A DNA stretch of 64,000 nt from Symbiodinium natans (Eukaryota > Sar > Dinophyceae > Suessiales > Symbiodiniaceae): the NCBI GenBank assembly GCA_905221605.1, contig CAJNDS010002523.1, positions 924,001-988,000 of the forward strand, given 5' to 3'. Shown in pieces: positions 39,547-52,392 of the stretch. Position numbers and translations under genes: made by a program. The notes beneath the pieces were generated by a model. It did no database searches. It was not told the DNA's origin and saw nothing but the letters and a program-made list of their open reading frames with translations. Positions within the stretch are counted from its first letter, which is position 1, and each line of letters opens with the position of its first letter.

Positions 39547-39779
39547 ATATTCACGATCCTGAACCTTGAAACCTAAAGAGCTTCAGGGTTGAGTCCGACC
39601 TCAAGCATAAGAGTCCTATGCCCGAAGCCCTACAACCTACATTTCTCTAGGCTCGAAGCCCTAAGCCCTACCCGTAAATGACCCACGTGGCTTCTTCTCG
39701 TATCACAACCCTAAACCCTAAACCCTAAACCCTAAACCCTAAACCCTAAACCCTAAACCCTAAACCCTAAACCTCGGGG

Positions 39780-40290
39780 ATGCGCAATGCTGAGCATGGT
39801 ATCGCTGAAAGCCCACGTCCTCCATCGCAAGCTTGTGCCGCTCCAACGTCCCCACACACGGCACGCCCGTCAGGCTGCTGTTCGCCAACTAACTCAATGC
39901 CAATGGCCAAGACACTCATTCCGTGGACTCCAGGCGCGCCCCACATGATGCCTGCAGTTTGAGCAATGGGGTCTTGGATTTTCGAAGGTGCCGTTTGGGG
40001 GCGTTTTAGATGCCTCGAATTGGATTCGGTGGACGAGGCACAAGTGCCTCCATGTCTCCTCAGACTCGACCTTTGGGCACCCCGCCGAAAGGCAAGTCAG
40101 CTTGCTGCAAAGGCACGTGCTCTTCACGCCCCGTGACACTGGGCGAGCAGTCATCAAGAATCGCTTCTGCGAGAGCCTCAGCTCAGATCCGGGACCCTGA
40201 GGGTTCAGCCTCGACCCGAAGGGCATCTTAGGCCTTGAGCCCACCGAAAACCCTTTCATTCGGCCAAGAAAACCCTGAATATGCGCCAGG
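39780..40290. other. about 500 bases of unique sequence, both strands partly open
   Basis: GC-rich unique stretch between a CCCTAAA array and TTTAGGG words. Open frames exist on both strands (plus 39988-40200; minus 40259-39894) with no recognised family. It may contain one or two exons. Confidence 0.3.
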
Positions 40291-41288
40291 CCTCAGAAAT
40301 CAGGGTTAGGGTTTAGGGTTTTGACTTGCCGGACGCTTGACCCCAAACTCCGTACTGCACAGCTGACTGGAAAGGCACATAGTGCAGCTCTACCGGTACC
40401 GGTTCTGCGTCCTCCGGAACCCAAGTAGGTTTACACCCGAAACCCTAAACTTCAAAACTCGTTGTTCATGCAGGGGACACGCCGGAAGTCGGCAACTCAT
40501 CGCAGGCCCCAGACCCTCCCCCGGTTCAGGTTTAGGGTTTAGGGCTTAGGTTTCTGTGTTTAGGGTTTAAGGTTTAGGGTTTAGGGCTTGGGGGCGGCTT
40601 AGCCACTCCAGAAGCCATGAGCCACGACTGTACTTTCGATCTACCTAGAGTTCCGACAGCCAGCAGACACCGCACTTGAAATAGAGCAGACACTCAATCA
40701 GCACAAAGCCGCACAACTTCAAGCCCCCCAAAGCCCTGCATCCTAAACCGTAAACCCCTAACCCCCAAACCCCTAAACCCCAAACCTAAACCCCAAACCC
40801 TAAACCCGAAACCCCTAAACCCTAAACCCCTAACCCCTAAGCCCTAACCCCTAATCCCTAAACCCTAAACCGCGGCCTCTGCGGCTTCCGATGACAAAGG
40901 CTGCGGACTGGGCGTGGCTTGCCGGTCTTATGGGCTTCACGGTTTTGGGAATTCATAAGTATAGGGTTTAGGGTTTAGGGTTTAGGGTTTGGGGTTTGGG
41001 GTTTGGGGTTTGGGGTTTGGGGTTTGGGGATTGGGGATTGGGGTTCAGGGTTTGGGGATCAGGGTTTGGGGTTTGGGGTTTTAGGTTTAGGCCTCAGATT
41101 TTTTGGCGTAGGACTTTAATCTACGTCAGGGTTTTCTAGGCTGAGGGCTCCGGCTTTGGGCGTTAATTAGAGGGTTGGGCTTTAGTCGGCTTCAGGGTGT
41201 CAGATTTGGCTTCAACAAAATCAACAAAACCAAAAAATGACAAACAACAAAGACACAAGAGAAATAACCCGCAACAGAAAAACCAATA

Positions 41289-41409
41289 GGGTTTAGGGTT
41301 TAGGGTTTAGGGTTTAGGGTTTAGGGTTTAGGGTTTAGGGCTTAGGGTTTAGGGGTTAGGGTTTAGGGTTTAGGGTTTAGGGTTTAGGGTTTAGGGTTTA
41401 GGGTTTAGG
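41289..41409 (+). repeat. TTTAGGG array
   Basis: About seventeen heptamers with few changes. The mirror CCCTAAA array is at 41552-41625. Confidence 0.9.
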
Positions 41410-42182
41410 GCCGCTCTAAGGCCCCGCACTCCGAAGGCAAGCTCACGAAAGGCATGTCCTGGAGCATCATGGGTACTTCGTAACCGATCATAAGTGCACC
41501 TATAACCCCCCTTAAGTGCCCTAATCTTGTTATATGTATGTACAGTTATCCTAAACCCTAAACCCTAAACCCTAAACCCTAAACCCTAAACCCTAAACCC
41601 TAAACCCTAAACCCTAAACCCTAAACCTCATAGGAACAGCTAGAATTTGTGAATGAGTACATTGAACCTCCAAGCGGAGCTTCGGGGGGTCTCGGGTCTC
41701 TGCATCCAAGATGCAGGGGAAAGACCTCTGAAGCTTAGGTTCGGGTTTAGGGTTTAGGGCTTAGGGAAGTTGAGAGTTTAGGATTTAGGGTTTAATTAGG
41801 GTTTAGGGTTTAGGGTCTAGGGTCTGGGGTCTAGGGTTTAGGTTTAGGGTTTAGGGCCTAGAGTCCATGCGTCCTTCGGGCGAACGACGGAGCCGTCGGG
41901 CACGTGGAAGCTGCCTGTAGTCTTTCAGAGTTCGCCCTTCTCAACTTGGTAGCCCAGCAACGACATTTTTTACAGGGGGAGGGAGGTTCAAGGGGGCTCA
42001 AGGGGGTTTAGGGTTTAGGGTTTCGGGTTTAGGGTTTCGGGTTTCGGGTTTAGGCCTTAGGGTTTAGGGTTTAGTGTCTGTATCCAAAGGTTCCTGATAC
42101 TCCCCACTACTCCCCAAGGCTCCGTACGCTTCCCTTAAATAAGGTACCTACCCGACATGAACTCCCTCACTGAAGAACCCTG

Positions 42183-42275
42183 TAATCTTTGATGAAGGGA
42201 GCCCTTTTTGGGGGTTGGTTACTTGATAAGGGAACCTTGAACCAGAAAAGCGAAAAGGCTACCACTGGGCTACCA
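42183..42275. mobile_element. MITE-like family C, copy 2
   Basis: Shares GGGAGCCCTTTTTGGGG, TTGGTTACTTGATAAGGGAA and ACCACTGGGCTACC with the other copies. Confidence 0.6.
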
Positions 42276-42504
42276 AGTCAAGTGTAGGCATTTTGGGTTC
42301 AGGGCATTGAAAGCTTCAGGTATTCAGGTCTAGTTTTATCTTCCCACTGCGTATTTCGGGGAGACTCTTGGAATTCTGAGCGTTCTCAGCGTTCTCTGTA
42401 TCCATGTAGTTCCCCTGCGTCCAGGAAACCCCGAATCCCTGAACATCCATCAAGCCCGAACCCCCAAACCCCAAACGCCAACCCTAAATCCTAAACCTCC
42501 AAGT

Positions 42505-42615
42505 CTAGACCCAGGAGTAACCTAGGAATAAGAAGGGCACCCTTATTGGTTTTAAGGGAACCAAAGGGAACCCCAACCCAAAAAAAAGGAAATAAGGGCC
42601 TACTCCCGGTCCTAG
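42505..42615. mobile_element. MITE-like family A, copy 2
   Basis: CTAGACCCAGGAGTAACC at the left and CCTACTCCCGGTCCTAG at the right: imperfect inverted ends of about 18 bases. Confidence 0.7.
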
Positions 42616-43352
42616 AAGTAGATCCCCAAAACCTCAACCTTTAACCCCTTTTTAAACCCTAAACCCTAAACCTTCAAGGTCGATCCCACAAAACCGTCAA
42701 CACCCCAGCCCTGGCTTTGGTATCTTCTGAGGCCGGTGCCTCTGCCGGGCCTGAGCTCAGCGACCCCAGTCGGAGGGTCTAGGGCTAGGGTTTAGGGTTT
42801 AGGGTTTCGGGTTTCGGGCTTAGGGCTCGCAATTTAGGGTTTGTTTAGGGTATAGGCTTAGGGTTTAGGGCTCAGTACTTATAAGGCTTAGCGTTCTAGA
42901 GATGTTTTCAAAGGCTCCAGGCTACGATTCCAATCTTCCCATGGTGCCCTAATACACGAACCTTGCGGTAGACGCATGACGGGGAGTTTAGGGCTTAGGG
43001 TTTAGGGCTTAGGGTTTAGGGTGTAGGGTTTAGGGTTTAGGGCCCGAAAGCCTACACCCTGAAGCCTAAACCCTACATCCTGAAGCCTCAGCCCTACACC
43101 CTGAACCCTACACCCGAAACCCTTAACCCTAAACCCTAAACCCTAAACCCCCGAGTCTTGCTAAGTCTCTGGCTCGGAGTTGTATGCTTGCAGATCTGAT
43201 GCCTGGCATGGCGATGGTTCTCTCGCCCGCTGGGAACGAAACTGGCCCCCTAACCTGGGGCTTCGGGCTCATAGGGCTTCGGGTTTAGGGTTTAGGGTTT
43301 AGGGCTAGGGTTTAGGGTTTAGGGTTTAGGGCTAGGGTTTAGGGTTGAGGGA

Positions 43353-43377
43353 GGGGGGGGGGGGGGGGGGGGGGGGG
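43353..43377 (+). repeat. G25 run
   Basis: Follows TTTAGGGTTGAGGG words directly. Confidence 0.9.
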
Positions 43378-44268
43378 AGGGTTCAGGTGTAGGGCTTAGT
43401 GTCTAGGGTGCACTTGAGCTGATGATTATAGGGCTCAGGGTTCAGAAGCTGAGGTGTACTTGGGTTTAGGCCTTCAGGCTACACTTCGGCTTCTGTTTTC
43501 AACATGCCAGACATACGGTTTAGGGTTTAGGGTTTAGGGTTTAGGGTTTAGGGTTTAGGGTTTAGGGTTTAGGGTTTAGGGTTTAGGGTTTAGGAAAGAA
43601 TTCTAAGGGTAGCTACATGGCCCCTTTGTGTGGGGACAACCTCTACCCATTCAAAAGCTATTGTCATGGTACCGATGATGGAAGCCAGACAGGATAGGGG
43701 GAGCGGCCCAAACCCCAAACCCCAAACCCCAAACCCCAAACCCCAAACCCCAAACCCCAAACCCCAAACCCCAAACCCCAAACCCCAAACCCTGAACCCT
43801 GAACTCTAAACCCTAACCGGCGGGGGGCCAAGCCCGAAACTCAAAAACCAAAAAACAAATCCCACGATTTTTTTCTGGACTCCCTTCTGACCCCAGTGCC
43901 CGATACGATAGCCTGGACCCCAATACTTTGGAGGTGACAAGTAGTATAATAGGGGATAGGATTAGGGGGACCCTTGGGGATATAGACCCTCTGAATAAGG
44001 TCCCTGTTTAAGAGAGCCAGAAGAGGGTTGAGAAGGGTTCCCTTTTAAGGGTCTCCCTTCTCCTACCTAGGGAGCAGGGTAGCTATGGTTGGGACTGTAT
44101 GTGACTTTATTGGAGCCTAGCCTACTTATGCCTAGTCAGGAACCCCAAAAGAAGCTAAGACTCTCCCTACACCCTAAACCCGAATTCCTTAAACCCCCCC
44201 TAAACCCTAAACCCTACACCCTAAACCCTAAACCCTAAACCCTAAACCCCAAACCGCAAACCCTAAAC

Positions 44269-44349
44269 AGGCGTGGCTTTTGCGTAACAGCCTGCGCGCG
44301 CCATGCGCAACGGCTAGGGCGCTGACATCGCATGTCCGGCGCACAGTTG
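44269..44349 (-). CDS. coding-like exon
   Basis: Minus strand between GAGGCAG| and GCCT|GTTTAGGGTTT. Two of three frames are open; one reads TVRRTCDVSALAVAHGARRL. Confidence 0.3.
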
Positions 44350-45850
44350 CTGCCTCCTAGGTTTGAGGTACGGGGTTTAGGGTTTAGGGTTTAGGGTTTA
44401 GGGTTCAGGGTTTAGGGTGTCGAGTTTATGGCCGGTAGTGGGGGTGCAGGGAACCCTGAATCATCCACGTTCCTGGGCGAACAGGGCAGACGAACACGTC
44501 CGCGAAAGGACGGCCTATAGAGCTGAGTTGAGGGGTTCGAAGTTCGGGCTTTAACCTTAAACCCTAAACCCTGAACCTCGGGACACCTTAAAGATCAAGC
44601 TTAAGTTCGAAACCCTTTGAAGCTTAAACCTGAAAGGGTATTGGCAGAGAGGGTTGCAGCATCCCATGAGACCCGTATATAACAGCTTACTTATCGCAAG
44701 TTGGGGGGCCTAAACCCTACTCGGTGAGAGGGGTAGGCATACGATTTAGGGTTGAGGGTTCATCGGGCTTAGGGTTCACTGGTCTTGGGCTTGCGGTTAA
44801 ACCCCAAACCCTCAACCCTAAACCCCAAACCCCAAACCCTAAACCCTGAAGAGAGGGGCTTCACCTATGCCCGTCTTCCCTTAGGAGGCGCATGGGCGCT
44901 GGAAGTTCATCTCAGCTTTTTTTTGCCCACAGCGTTAAAACCCTGGCATCGATCGCAGGGGGTTGAGGGTTTGGGGTTTAAGGTTTAGGGTTTAGGGATT
45001 AGGGTTTGGGGTTTAAGGTTTAGGGTTTAGGGCTAGGGTTTAGGGTTTAGGGTTGAGGGTTGAGGGTTTAGGGTTTGGGGTAGAGGGGGTTTAGGGTGTA
45101 GGGTTGAGGGCTTCTAGAGTTTGGTGCAGTAGCTTCAGAATCACTCGGGTGACTGTGGTTGTGCACTGGGCTTGTTGCAACGGAATCCGAATCCCACAAA
45201 ACCCTAAACCCTAAACCCTAAAACCTGAAGCTGCACTAGTGGGCGTGCTAGGCTAGCGTTAGGGTTGGGGGCTTATTGTTCGTCGTCAGGGCTTGAAGAC
45301 TGTGCCCACGCAAGGCTGGGCATATTGCTGTTCAGGGTTTAGGGTTTTGGGCTCAGGGTTTAGGGTTCCATAAGCCCCCAAGCCTTAAGGGTTTAGGGTT
45401 TAGGGTTTAGGGTTTAGGGTTTAGGGTGTAGGGTTTAGGGTTTAGGGTTTAAGCACCTAAACCCGAGAGGTTGACGTTCGCTTGTAGGGCTTGGATGGAA
45501 ATTCTCGCCAGGCAAAGCAGCCAGGAGTCGAACGCAGCTCGGAAAAGCTACGGCTTAAAATTCTTGAGGAACTCCCGGGTTCTTTGTGAGGAATTTAGGG
45601 GTTTAGGGTTTGGGGTTTAGGGGGTTTGGGGTTGAGGTTTTGGGCTTTCAGGTTAGGGTTAGTATAAGGTGCCCTCATTCCCCAACTCCCTACTAAGAAC
45701 TCGTAAGGGAATGTCATCTGCGAGAGACATCGGAGATCCACTCTACAAGACCTTGTGCCGTTTTTGTTGCCGGTAGGACAACCTCCCACCCCCCCCCCCC
45801 CTCCCACCTACAAAAAAACCCCCAAACCCCAAACCCAAACCCAAAACCCA

Positions 45851-45878
45851 CCCCCCCCCCCCCCCCCCCCCCCCCCCC
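45851..45878 (+). repeat. C28 run
   Basis: A second, shorter C run is at 45789-45800. Gives spurious poly-Pro/poly-Gly ORFs. Confidence 0.9.
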
Positions 45879-47259
45879 ACCCCTTAAAAGCGAATCCAAC
45901 CTTTCCAGGGTTTGGGGTTCAGGGGTTAAGGTTTAGTGCATAATATGTGCATAACACCTGTAGGGTTTAGGGTTTTGGGGCTTGGGATTTGGGGTTTAGG
46001 GTTAAACCCTACAACCCAAACATCTTGAATCGCAGATGCTGCAAGAACCCTAAACCGTAAACCCTAAACCCTAAAGAGCTCGACGGTATCTCCGGTGTCT
46101 GGAGTTGGGAAGTGCAGGCCAATGGCATCTCTTTGACTGGCTTTCTCTTACCCAAAGCGCGCTGTGCGGTTCTGCGCTTAACAGCTCTTAGGGTTTAGCT
46201 GTTTAGGGCTTAGGGTTTAGGATGTTGGAGCTACCCTAAACAAATCCCTGGACCTTTATGAGGTTTCAAACCAAGCCTACAGAGTCTACAGACAGTGCAT
46301 CCGACCCCTAACCCCTAAACCCTAAACCCCAAACCCTAAACCCTAAACCCTAAACCCCAAACCCTAAACCCTAAACCTTGGGGACATTTTTGCCAGCAAG
46401 GCAGACTTCGGGGATTCGGTCTTATGTAGGGGCACATGATACTCCCCTATGGTCCATATAGGACTATACTGTACGAACCCCCAAATCCCGAAACCCTAAA
46501 CCCTAAACCTTGAACCCTAAACCCTAAACCCCATTCGAACTACCAAGGCCCCCATGAATTAGGGTGTTTTTGGTCCATACAGCGAAGCTGCTGCGGCCTG
46601 GGATTGTCTGTGCAAAATCTACACTCCAGGGTTTTTGGGTATAGGGTTCAGGGTTTTGGGTTTTGGGCCAACAAACGCGAAAAGCATGATGATAGCAGTG
46701 TCAGGGTCACAACCCATACAAGCGTTACGGCCTCTGCGCGAACCGTAAACCTGGAACCCCAAACCCCAAAGCCTAATACCCCTGAAACCTAAACAAAATC
46801 CCCTAAACCCTAAACCCTAATACCCCTAATACCCCTAAACCCTAGACCTTAGGTCCTAATACCTCGAAACCCCGAACGGGAAAAGCTACCGCCGCGGCTT
46901 CGGCAGGAAGCGTCGCACGTCACTAGCACTCTGCTGAGTCAGTGCTTCGCTTGCAGGATCTCCCCTCGATCCCCGAGGTTTAGGGTTTAGGGTTTAGGGT
47001 TTAGGGTTGAGGGTTTAAGATTACCAGACCTCTCCTGAGGCTTCGGGCTTCGGTTTAGGGGAGGGGATAAGTGTTCGTCACCTTATAGATGTCTTACATA
47101 TGTGTACTGTACCCCTTTTAAAGGCAACTTCTAGAAATGCTCATACACTTTGGAGAACTGGTCCTGGTTGCCATGCTCCCCGCCGGGAGCCCGTTGTTGG
47201 GGGATCGGGTCCTATAGCAATCTTTCGATTGGTGGCAGGGTGGTTTAGGGTACTACTAT

Positions 47260-47357
47260 TTGCTTTAGAACTCCAAAAATTAAAACAACAATAGTCCCCA
47301 TGTCCTATATTACCCTTATGAGGAAGAACGTGTTGTTAATTTATGGGGGTTCCCTAC
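47260..47357. mobile_element. MITE-like family G, diverged copy
   Basis: Shares TTGCTTTAGAACTCCAAAAA, the internal ATAGTCCCC..TATATTACC and AGGAAGAACGTGTTG with the copies at 25520 and 60017. Confidence 0.55.
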
Positions 47358-47710
47358 AGCTGTCGCTGGGATGCGGTGGGAGATCCGGTACGACACATGC
47401 AGTCCAACCATATCTCATCGATCCGCTGCACTTGCTTTCCGGGCGGGCTCTGACTAAACCCTAAACCCTAAACCCTAAACCCTAAACCCTAAACCCTAAA
47501 CCCTAAACCCTAAACCCTCTGACTCAAGCCTAAACCCTGAACTCTCAACCCTAAGCACACCCAACTTTTGGCCTGAAAAGAACATAACGGTCTGTAGGTG
47601 ATGAATCCTGAAACGCGCCATCGAAGAAGCACCGGGGTTTAGGGTTGAGGGTTTAGGGTTGAGGGTTTAGGATTTAAGTTTAGGGTTTTGGGGTTTAGGG
47701 TTTAGGGCGT

Positions 47711-47756
<46 letters not shown>
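47711..47756 (+). repeat. G46 run
   Basis: Forty-six Gs after TTTAGGGCGT. Confidence 0.9.
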
Positions 47757-47757
<1 letters not shown>

Positions 47758-48299
47758 GCCTTGGGGGTGAAGGGCTTGCTACCTTTATAGGGTTTAGGGT
47801 TTAGGGTTCCTGGTTTACTTCGGCTGCAGCCAAATGCTGGACCCTAACAACGAGGATGCAAAACCCAAAGCCCTAAACCCTGAAACCTAAATCCTGGGTG
47901 TCCGGGGAATCTTGCAGAATCCTGATTTTTAGGGTCTAGGGTTTAGGGTTTGGGGTTTTGGGTTCGGCAATGGACGGTCGCAGTAGCTGCGTTTTCTTGC
48001 CCAACGGAACCGACGAGAAGGCATCATAAACGGTAAGACTGGCACTGTCCCTTCGGGAATCAGCGACAGCCGCCTGCACAGCTAATGCTCAAATTTCGCA
48101 ACCCCGGCCGAACTACAGTATGAATTACCCTGAAGTGTCCTACAGACCCAAGGCCCTACACAGCATTTCTTCTGTTCAAAATTGACTTCTGAGCAACAAC
48201 GTGCCCGAGTGTGACGAGTGCCGACAGACCCAATGCCGAAAGCCTGACCGGGCTGAGTACCCTAAAGCTTAAATCCTATAGATCTAAGGGAATTCTGGC

Positions 48300-48440
48300 C
48301 CTTAAAAGGGGCCCCTTATATGTCCCTTATATACCCTCCACAACCATGGGCCCATACTTCAGAACCCTTGAAAGGAGGTAAGGGACCATATTCAGGGCCC
48401 ATATATGGTCCAAGGCTACTCCAGCACAAAACCAGAAAGC
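48300..48440. mobile_element. dispersed element K, copy 1
   Basis: Shares CTTATATACCCT, GGGC(C)ACATACTTC, TTGAAAGG and GGGACCATAT with 50521-50640. Ends are unclear. Confidence 0.45.
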
Positions 48441-49010
48441 AACCAGAAACAATTGCCATGTATCGTGAGCTCTGAGCCTTAATACAGGCGCCCACAAACA
48501 AAACCACAAAATGCCTGCATGAAGTCGAATCATCATCATCATCATCACAATCATCATCATCCCTAAATGCACTATCATGACAGCAAGTAAACTTTTAGCC
48601 ACTCTGATAGAACAAGCCTGAATATTTACGGTCCAAACCGAATTACCGTTCTACTTGCATGAACCTACAGCTCAGCCGCCTCAGGCAGGGCAGCAGCCCT
48701 CACGAAACTGCGCCAATACCACCTGCCCACAGCTCATTTAGTGTGGTCTAGGGTTCTACGTCGTAGCTAGGATTTAGGGTCCAGGGTTTAGGGCGTCACT
48801 ATTTCAAATCCCAATATCCAAGCACAGATGGGGTGTCTGACTCCTTGGGTATCCCATACTTCTAACATGGACTGTAGCATTATGTGGGACGTGCGAGGCC
48901 CAGATGAAGAAGGGTTTGTATTTCTCGTCTCCCCAATAAGCACACCCAATACGTACACTCACCAATATTAAAAAGGAATCCTATATACACTCACCAATAA
49001 CAGAAACTGA

Positions 49011-49114
49011 GTAGCCCAGTAACCATATCATAAGAAGGGCACCCTTTTTGTGGTTGGTTACTTTATACGGGAAACCATTATCACAAAAAGGGGTAAAGGG
49101 TACCACTGGGCTAC
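49011..49114. mobile_element. MITE-like family C, intact copy
   Basis: GTAGCCCAGT at the left and ACTGGGCTAC at the right are exact inverted 10-mers; 104 bp in total. Interior shares CCATATCATAA and GGTTGGTTACTT with other copies. Confidence 0.7.
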
Positions 49115-49656
49115 CAACCCCTAAACCCTAAACCCTAATAAAGCCTAAACCCTAAACCCTAAACCCTAAACCCTAAACCCTGCTTCATATCGGCTCTGGG
49201 GTTCATGAGGTTGAAGATTTGACATGGAAGTCAGGCCCGTGAGCTTTGGAACGCGAACGCGCAGGCCCTAACCCCCCGAACCCCGAAGCCCCAAACCCTG
49301 AAAACCCTCTAGGCCTAAACCCTGAGCCTGGAACCACCCTAAACCCTAAACCCTACACCCAAAACCCTAAACCCTAAACCCTGAACCGAGGTTTCGAAGG
49401 ATCCGATCCTCGCACCCCCTAAGGTCGTGCTCCCTAAACCCTAAACCCTAAACCCTAAACCATCAAGAAGTACCCCCTCCCGCCTCAAACAGAAAGAAGA
49501 AACACCTAACCCTAAGCCCTACACTTGCAACCTCCTTATTCCTAACCCCCAGCCCACAACAAGCGGCAAGCAGAGTTTAGGGTTTAGGGGTTAGGGTTTA
49601 GGGTTTGGGGTTTGGGGTTTAGGGTTTAGGGTTTAGGGGTTAGGGTGCCCTGAAAC

Positions 49657-49715
49657 CTTGTGGAGGACCCGGCCTCGTACTTTCCAAAGTCGCCCAGACA
49701 ATCCTGCTTGCAGCT
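49657..49715 (-). CDS. coding-like exon
   Basis: Minus strand between AAGGCGCAG| and CACAAG|GTTTCAGGG; one frame reads SCKQDCLGDFGKYEAGSST. The acceptor sits on a small GCGCCT..AGGCGC hairpin. Confidence 0.35.
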
Positions 49716-49859
49716 CTGCGCCTTGCGAGGCGCTGGGTTAGGGTTTAGGGTTTAGGGTTTAGGGTTTAGGGTTTAGGGTTTAGGGTTTAGGGTTTAGGGT
49801 TGAGGGTTGAGGGTTGAGGGTTGAGGGTTTAGGGTTTAGGGTTTAGGGTTTAGGGTTCA

Positions 49860-50060
49860 TATAGGGTCTGGGGGTTATAGCGGTTATAGGGTTTATAGGG
49901 TTTATGGGGTGTATTGGGTTTATAGGGTTTATGGGGTTCATCTGGTTTGTAGGGCTCCTAGGGATTGTTGTGTTTGTAGGGTTTATAGGCACGTGCTTGA
50001 TTGTAGGGTTTATAGGGTTTAGAGGATTTATGGGGTTTACAGGATTTCTAGGGTTTAGGG
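49860..50060 (+). repeat. degenerate GGGTTTATA repeat
   Basis: Nonamer-like words (GGGTTTATA, GGGTTTATG, GGGTTTGTA), a local variant of the telomere word. They give spurious repetitive ORFs. Confidence 0.8.
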
Positions 50061-50665
50061 TTATAGGATTTAAATGTAACGTCAACGTGATCACTCACAA
50101 ACTCAAACATTTTGCGGGTTCAAGCATCGAAGCATCCAGGTCTATCACAATGGCGGGAATTGGGATCAGCTCAGGTCATCGGTGCTTGGCTGGCTAAAAA
50201 AGTGCTCTGCTGTACCACTGCTATCTTCTATACTGACCTTGGAACCCTAGCAGTTTCTTTAGTTTTTTTCGCTTTCATAGGAGTTATAGAACCCACAAAA
50301 CACAAAGTACTTAAAAGCACCATCGGCTGTTGCAGTTTCTCCGAAACTTTCGGAGAAACTTCGGAAACTTTCGGAGGAAGTACAAAATGCGCATTGCCCT
50401 CGAAGCTGCACTTTCGAGGCTTGCTTGCATCCTCGTTGCACAACAGCAGCCACCCTAGAAGAAGCATAAAACTAACCCGAAACCCTAAACCCTAAATCGG
50501 TCAAGGACATGGGCATCCCGAACCCACCTTATATACCCTATACAACCCAAGGGCACATACTTCAAAAACAATTGAAAGGCAGGGACCATATCAAGGAACC
50601 ATGTACCCCGAAACCAAGCGATTGAAAAACCAAAAACGCACTCTTGGCGGTGAATACCCTAAACC

Positions 50666-50759
50666 TTGAGATGTTTCCCCCTAACAGTCCTTAGTAGGGA
50701 TGATAGTGCGCCCTATTCTAGTCCTTCTTAAGGACTCTTCGTATAAGGGGGAACATCCG
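50666..50759. mobile_element. MITE-like family B, copy 3
   Basis: Starts TTGAGATGTTTCCCCC and ends GGGGGAACATCCGA, with inner AACAGTCCTTA and AAGGACT. Confidence 0.7.
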
Positions 50760-50989
50760 AGCCTACACCCCTGAATCCCCAAACCCTAAACCCTAAACCC
50801 TGAATAGGCCTCGTCCTCGGACCAAGTGAATGAGTGTAGACAGAGCATCCGGCAGTATTGGTCCGATGTGCCTGGGTGGAGCTACCATCTAGTCAGTTCT
50901 CTAAGGGTTCAGGGTTTAGGGTTTAGGGTTTAGGGTTTAGGGTTTAGGGTTTAGGATTTAGGGTTTAGGGTTTAGGGTTTGGGGTGTAC

Positions 50990-51201
50990 TTGCTGGTTCT
51001 GAGCAGGGAATGCGGGAGTATTCGGCGACTATACAGGGACCTCCATTCCCTGATTTCGATGCCATGTCCATCGTCATGAGCGCCTGGCTCACAAAATACA
51101 ATGGATGATTGGCGAGTTGGGCCAATTTCGGTGGCGTAGCTGCAATCCCCATGGCAATGCTGAGATCAGCACCAGCAAAGAAATGATTGTAATTGAGCCA
51201 T
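50990..51201 (-). CDS. coding-like exon of about 70 codons, unknown product
   Basis: The longest convincing exon-like piece of the mosaic. Minus strand after TTGCATCGCAG| reads WLNYNHFFAGADLSIAMGIA, ATPPKLAQLANHPLYFVSQA and LMTMDMASKSGNGGPCIV, and ends CAGCAA|GTACAC. Composition is normal protein. Family not recognised. Confidence 0.5.
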
Positions 51202-52300
51202 CTGCGATGCAAAAGTGAACTGCTGAGCAGCTTGGCCTTGGATTGTCGCCTGTATCCCCCTTCCCTACGAAGAATAGGAAGCTGCAGAACCTCAAGAATT
51301 CAAGAACCCAACAAATCTCTTCCTCGGGTACCTATATAGAAGTTCTATCAAGGGGTCTTATGGTAACATCCTACACAAAAGTAGGTTTGGGGCTCTTGCC
51401 GTCTAGCTTCGGCTATTTGGGCTTTAGGCTTCAGGCTATAGAGTTCACCTACACAGGGCCGATATTAAAACAACAAAAAAAGGATCCAAATGATGGGGGG
51501 GGGGAAAACTTTTAACGACTGGACTGTGTGAAGGGAGACCCCGCAAAACATGCACACCTCCGGCGGCAGCTTAAACCTTAAATCCTACACCCCAAAGCCC
51601 CCTCTACCTTAAACCCCAGAACCCTAAACCCAACACCCCCAAAACCCTAAAACGTCCTTATAATTCTAAGGCGATCCCAAAAATCTAGGGTACCTTAGTT
51701 GTCCAGTAACCTGGGGGAATTAAAGGTTAACTTTTGGGATTATGAGGGGATTATACTACCCCAAAAAGGTTAAAGGTCACCTACTCTACTACAACCCTAA
51801 ACCCTAAACCCTAAACCCTAAACCCTAAACCCTAAACCCTAAACCCTAAACCCTAAACCCAAAAAATACCCTAATTTGGCTGACCATAGGGCGGATTGGG
51901 ATTGAAGTCGCCTTCGTACTCTTGTGCTAGTCGGACCCTCAGGGCTCCATGTACCTAGATAGTATATTTTCAGGGTTTAGGGTTTAGGGTTTAGGGTTTA
52001 GGGTTTAGGGTTTAGGGTTTAGGGTTTAGGGGCCTAAGGCTACTGCTTTAGAAACCCCTTTAAGGCCCAAGTATATGCTGCACAGGTACATGGACCCTTG
52101 TAGGGTGAGACTGCTCGAAACGCAAGTTTTCGCTCACAAGCCCCAAACCCCAAACACTCACCGTAAAGATGGAAAGGCTGTGCGGACTCTTACCTCTGGG
52201 GCTTCGGGCCCAAGGTTTAGGGGGTTTAGGGTTTAGGGTTTAGGGTTTAGGGTTTAGGGTTTAGGGTTTAGGGTTTAGGGTTTAGGGGCTGAGTGTATCG

Positions 52301-52332
<32 letters not shown>

Positions 52333-52392
52333 GTCTCGCTCACTCACTCACACACTCACTCACTCATCCTCTCTCTCTCTCTCTCTCTCTCT
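52301..52392 (+). repeat. CT/CACT microsatellite
   Basis: CTCTCTCT tracts flanking CACTCACTCACA. Confidence 0.9.

Larger units (their letters stand above)
33912..50989. repeat. telomere-like mosaic, middle part
   Basis: Continues the pattern of TTTAGGG blocks, unique or MITE sequence, and CCCTAAA blocks. Large arrays: 37255-37350, 41289-41409, 41552-41625, 43515-43592, 47455-47518, 49740-49855. No long ORF. Unique stretches not listed separately (for example 35830-36470 and 47990-48300) show nothing I can identify. Confidence 0.85.

Noticed and set aside
41404-41465. Exon near 41.4 kb
   Set aside because: Plausible frames and splice sites exist on both strands, so neither could be preferred.
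43590-43781. ORF with Gly-Phe-Gly-Val-Trp repeats
   Set aside because: It is the translation of CCCCAAA heptamers; similar ORFs at 45595-45943 have the same cause.
46060-46190. Exon near 46.1 kb
   Set aside because: Both strands are open for 30 or more codons with no family likeness; direction cannot be decided.
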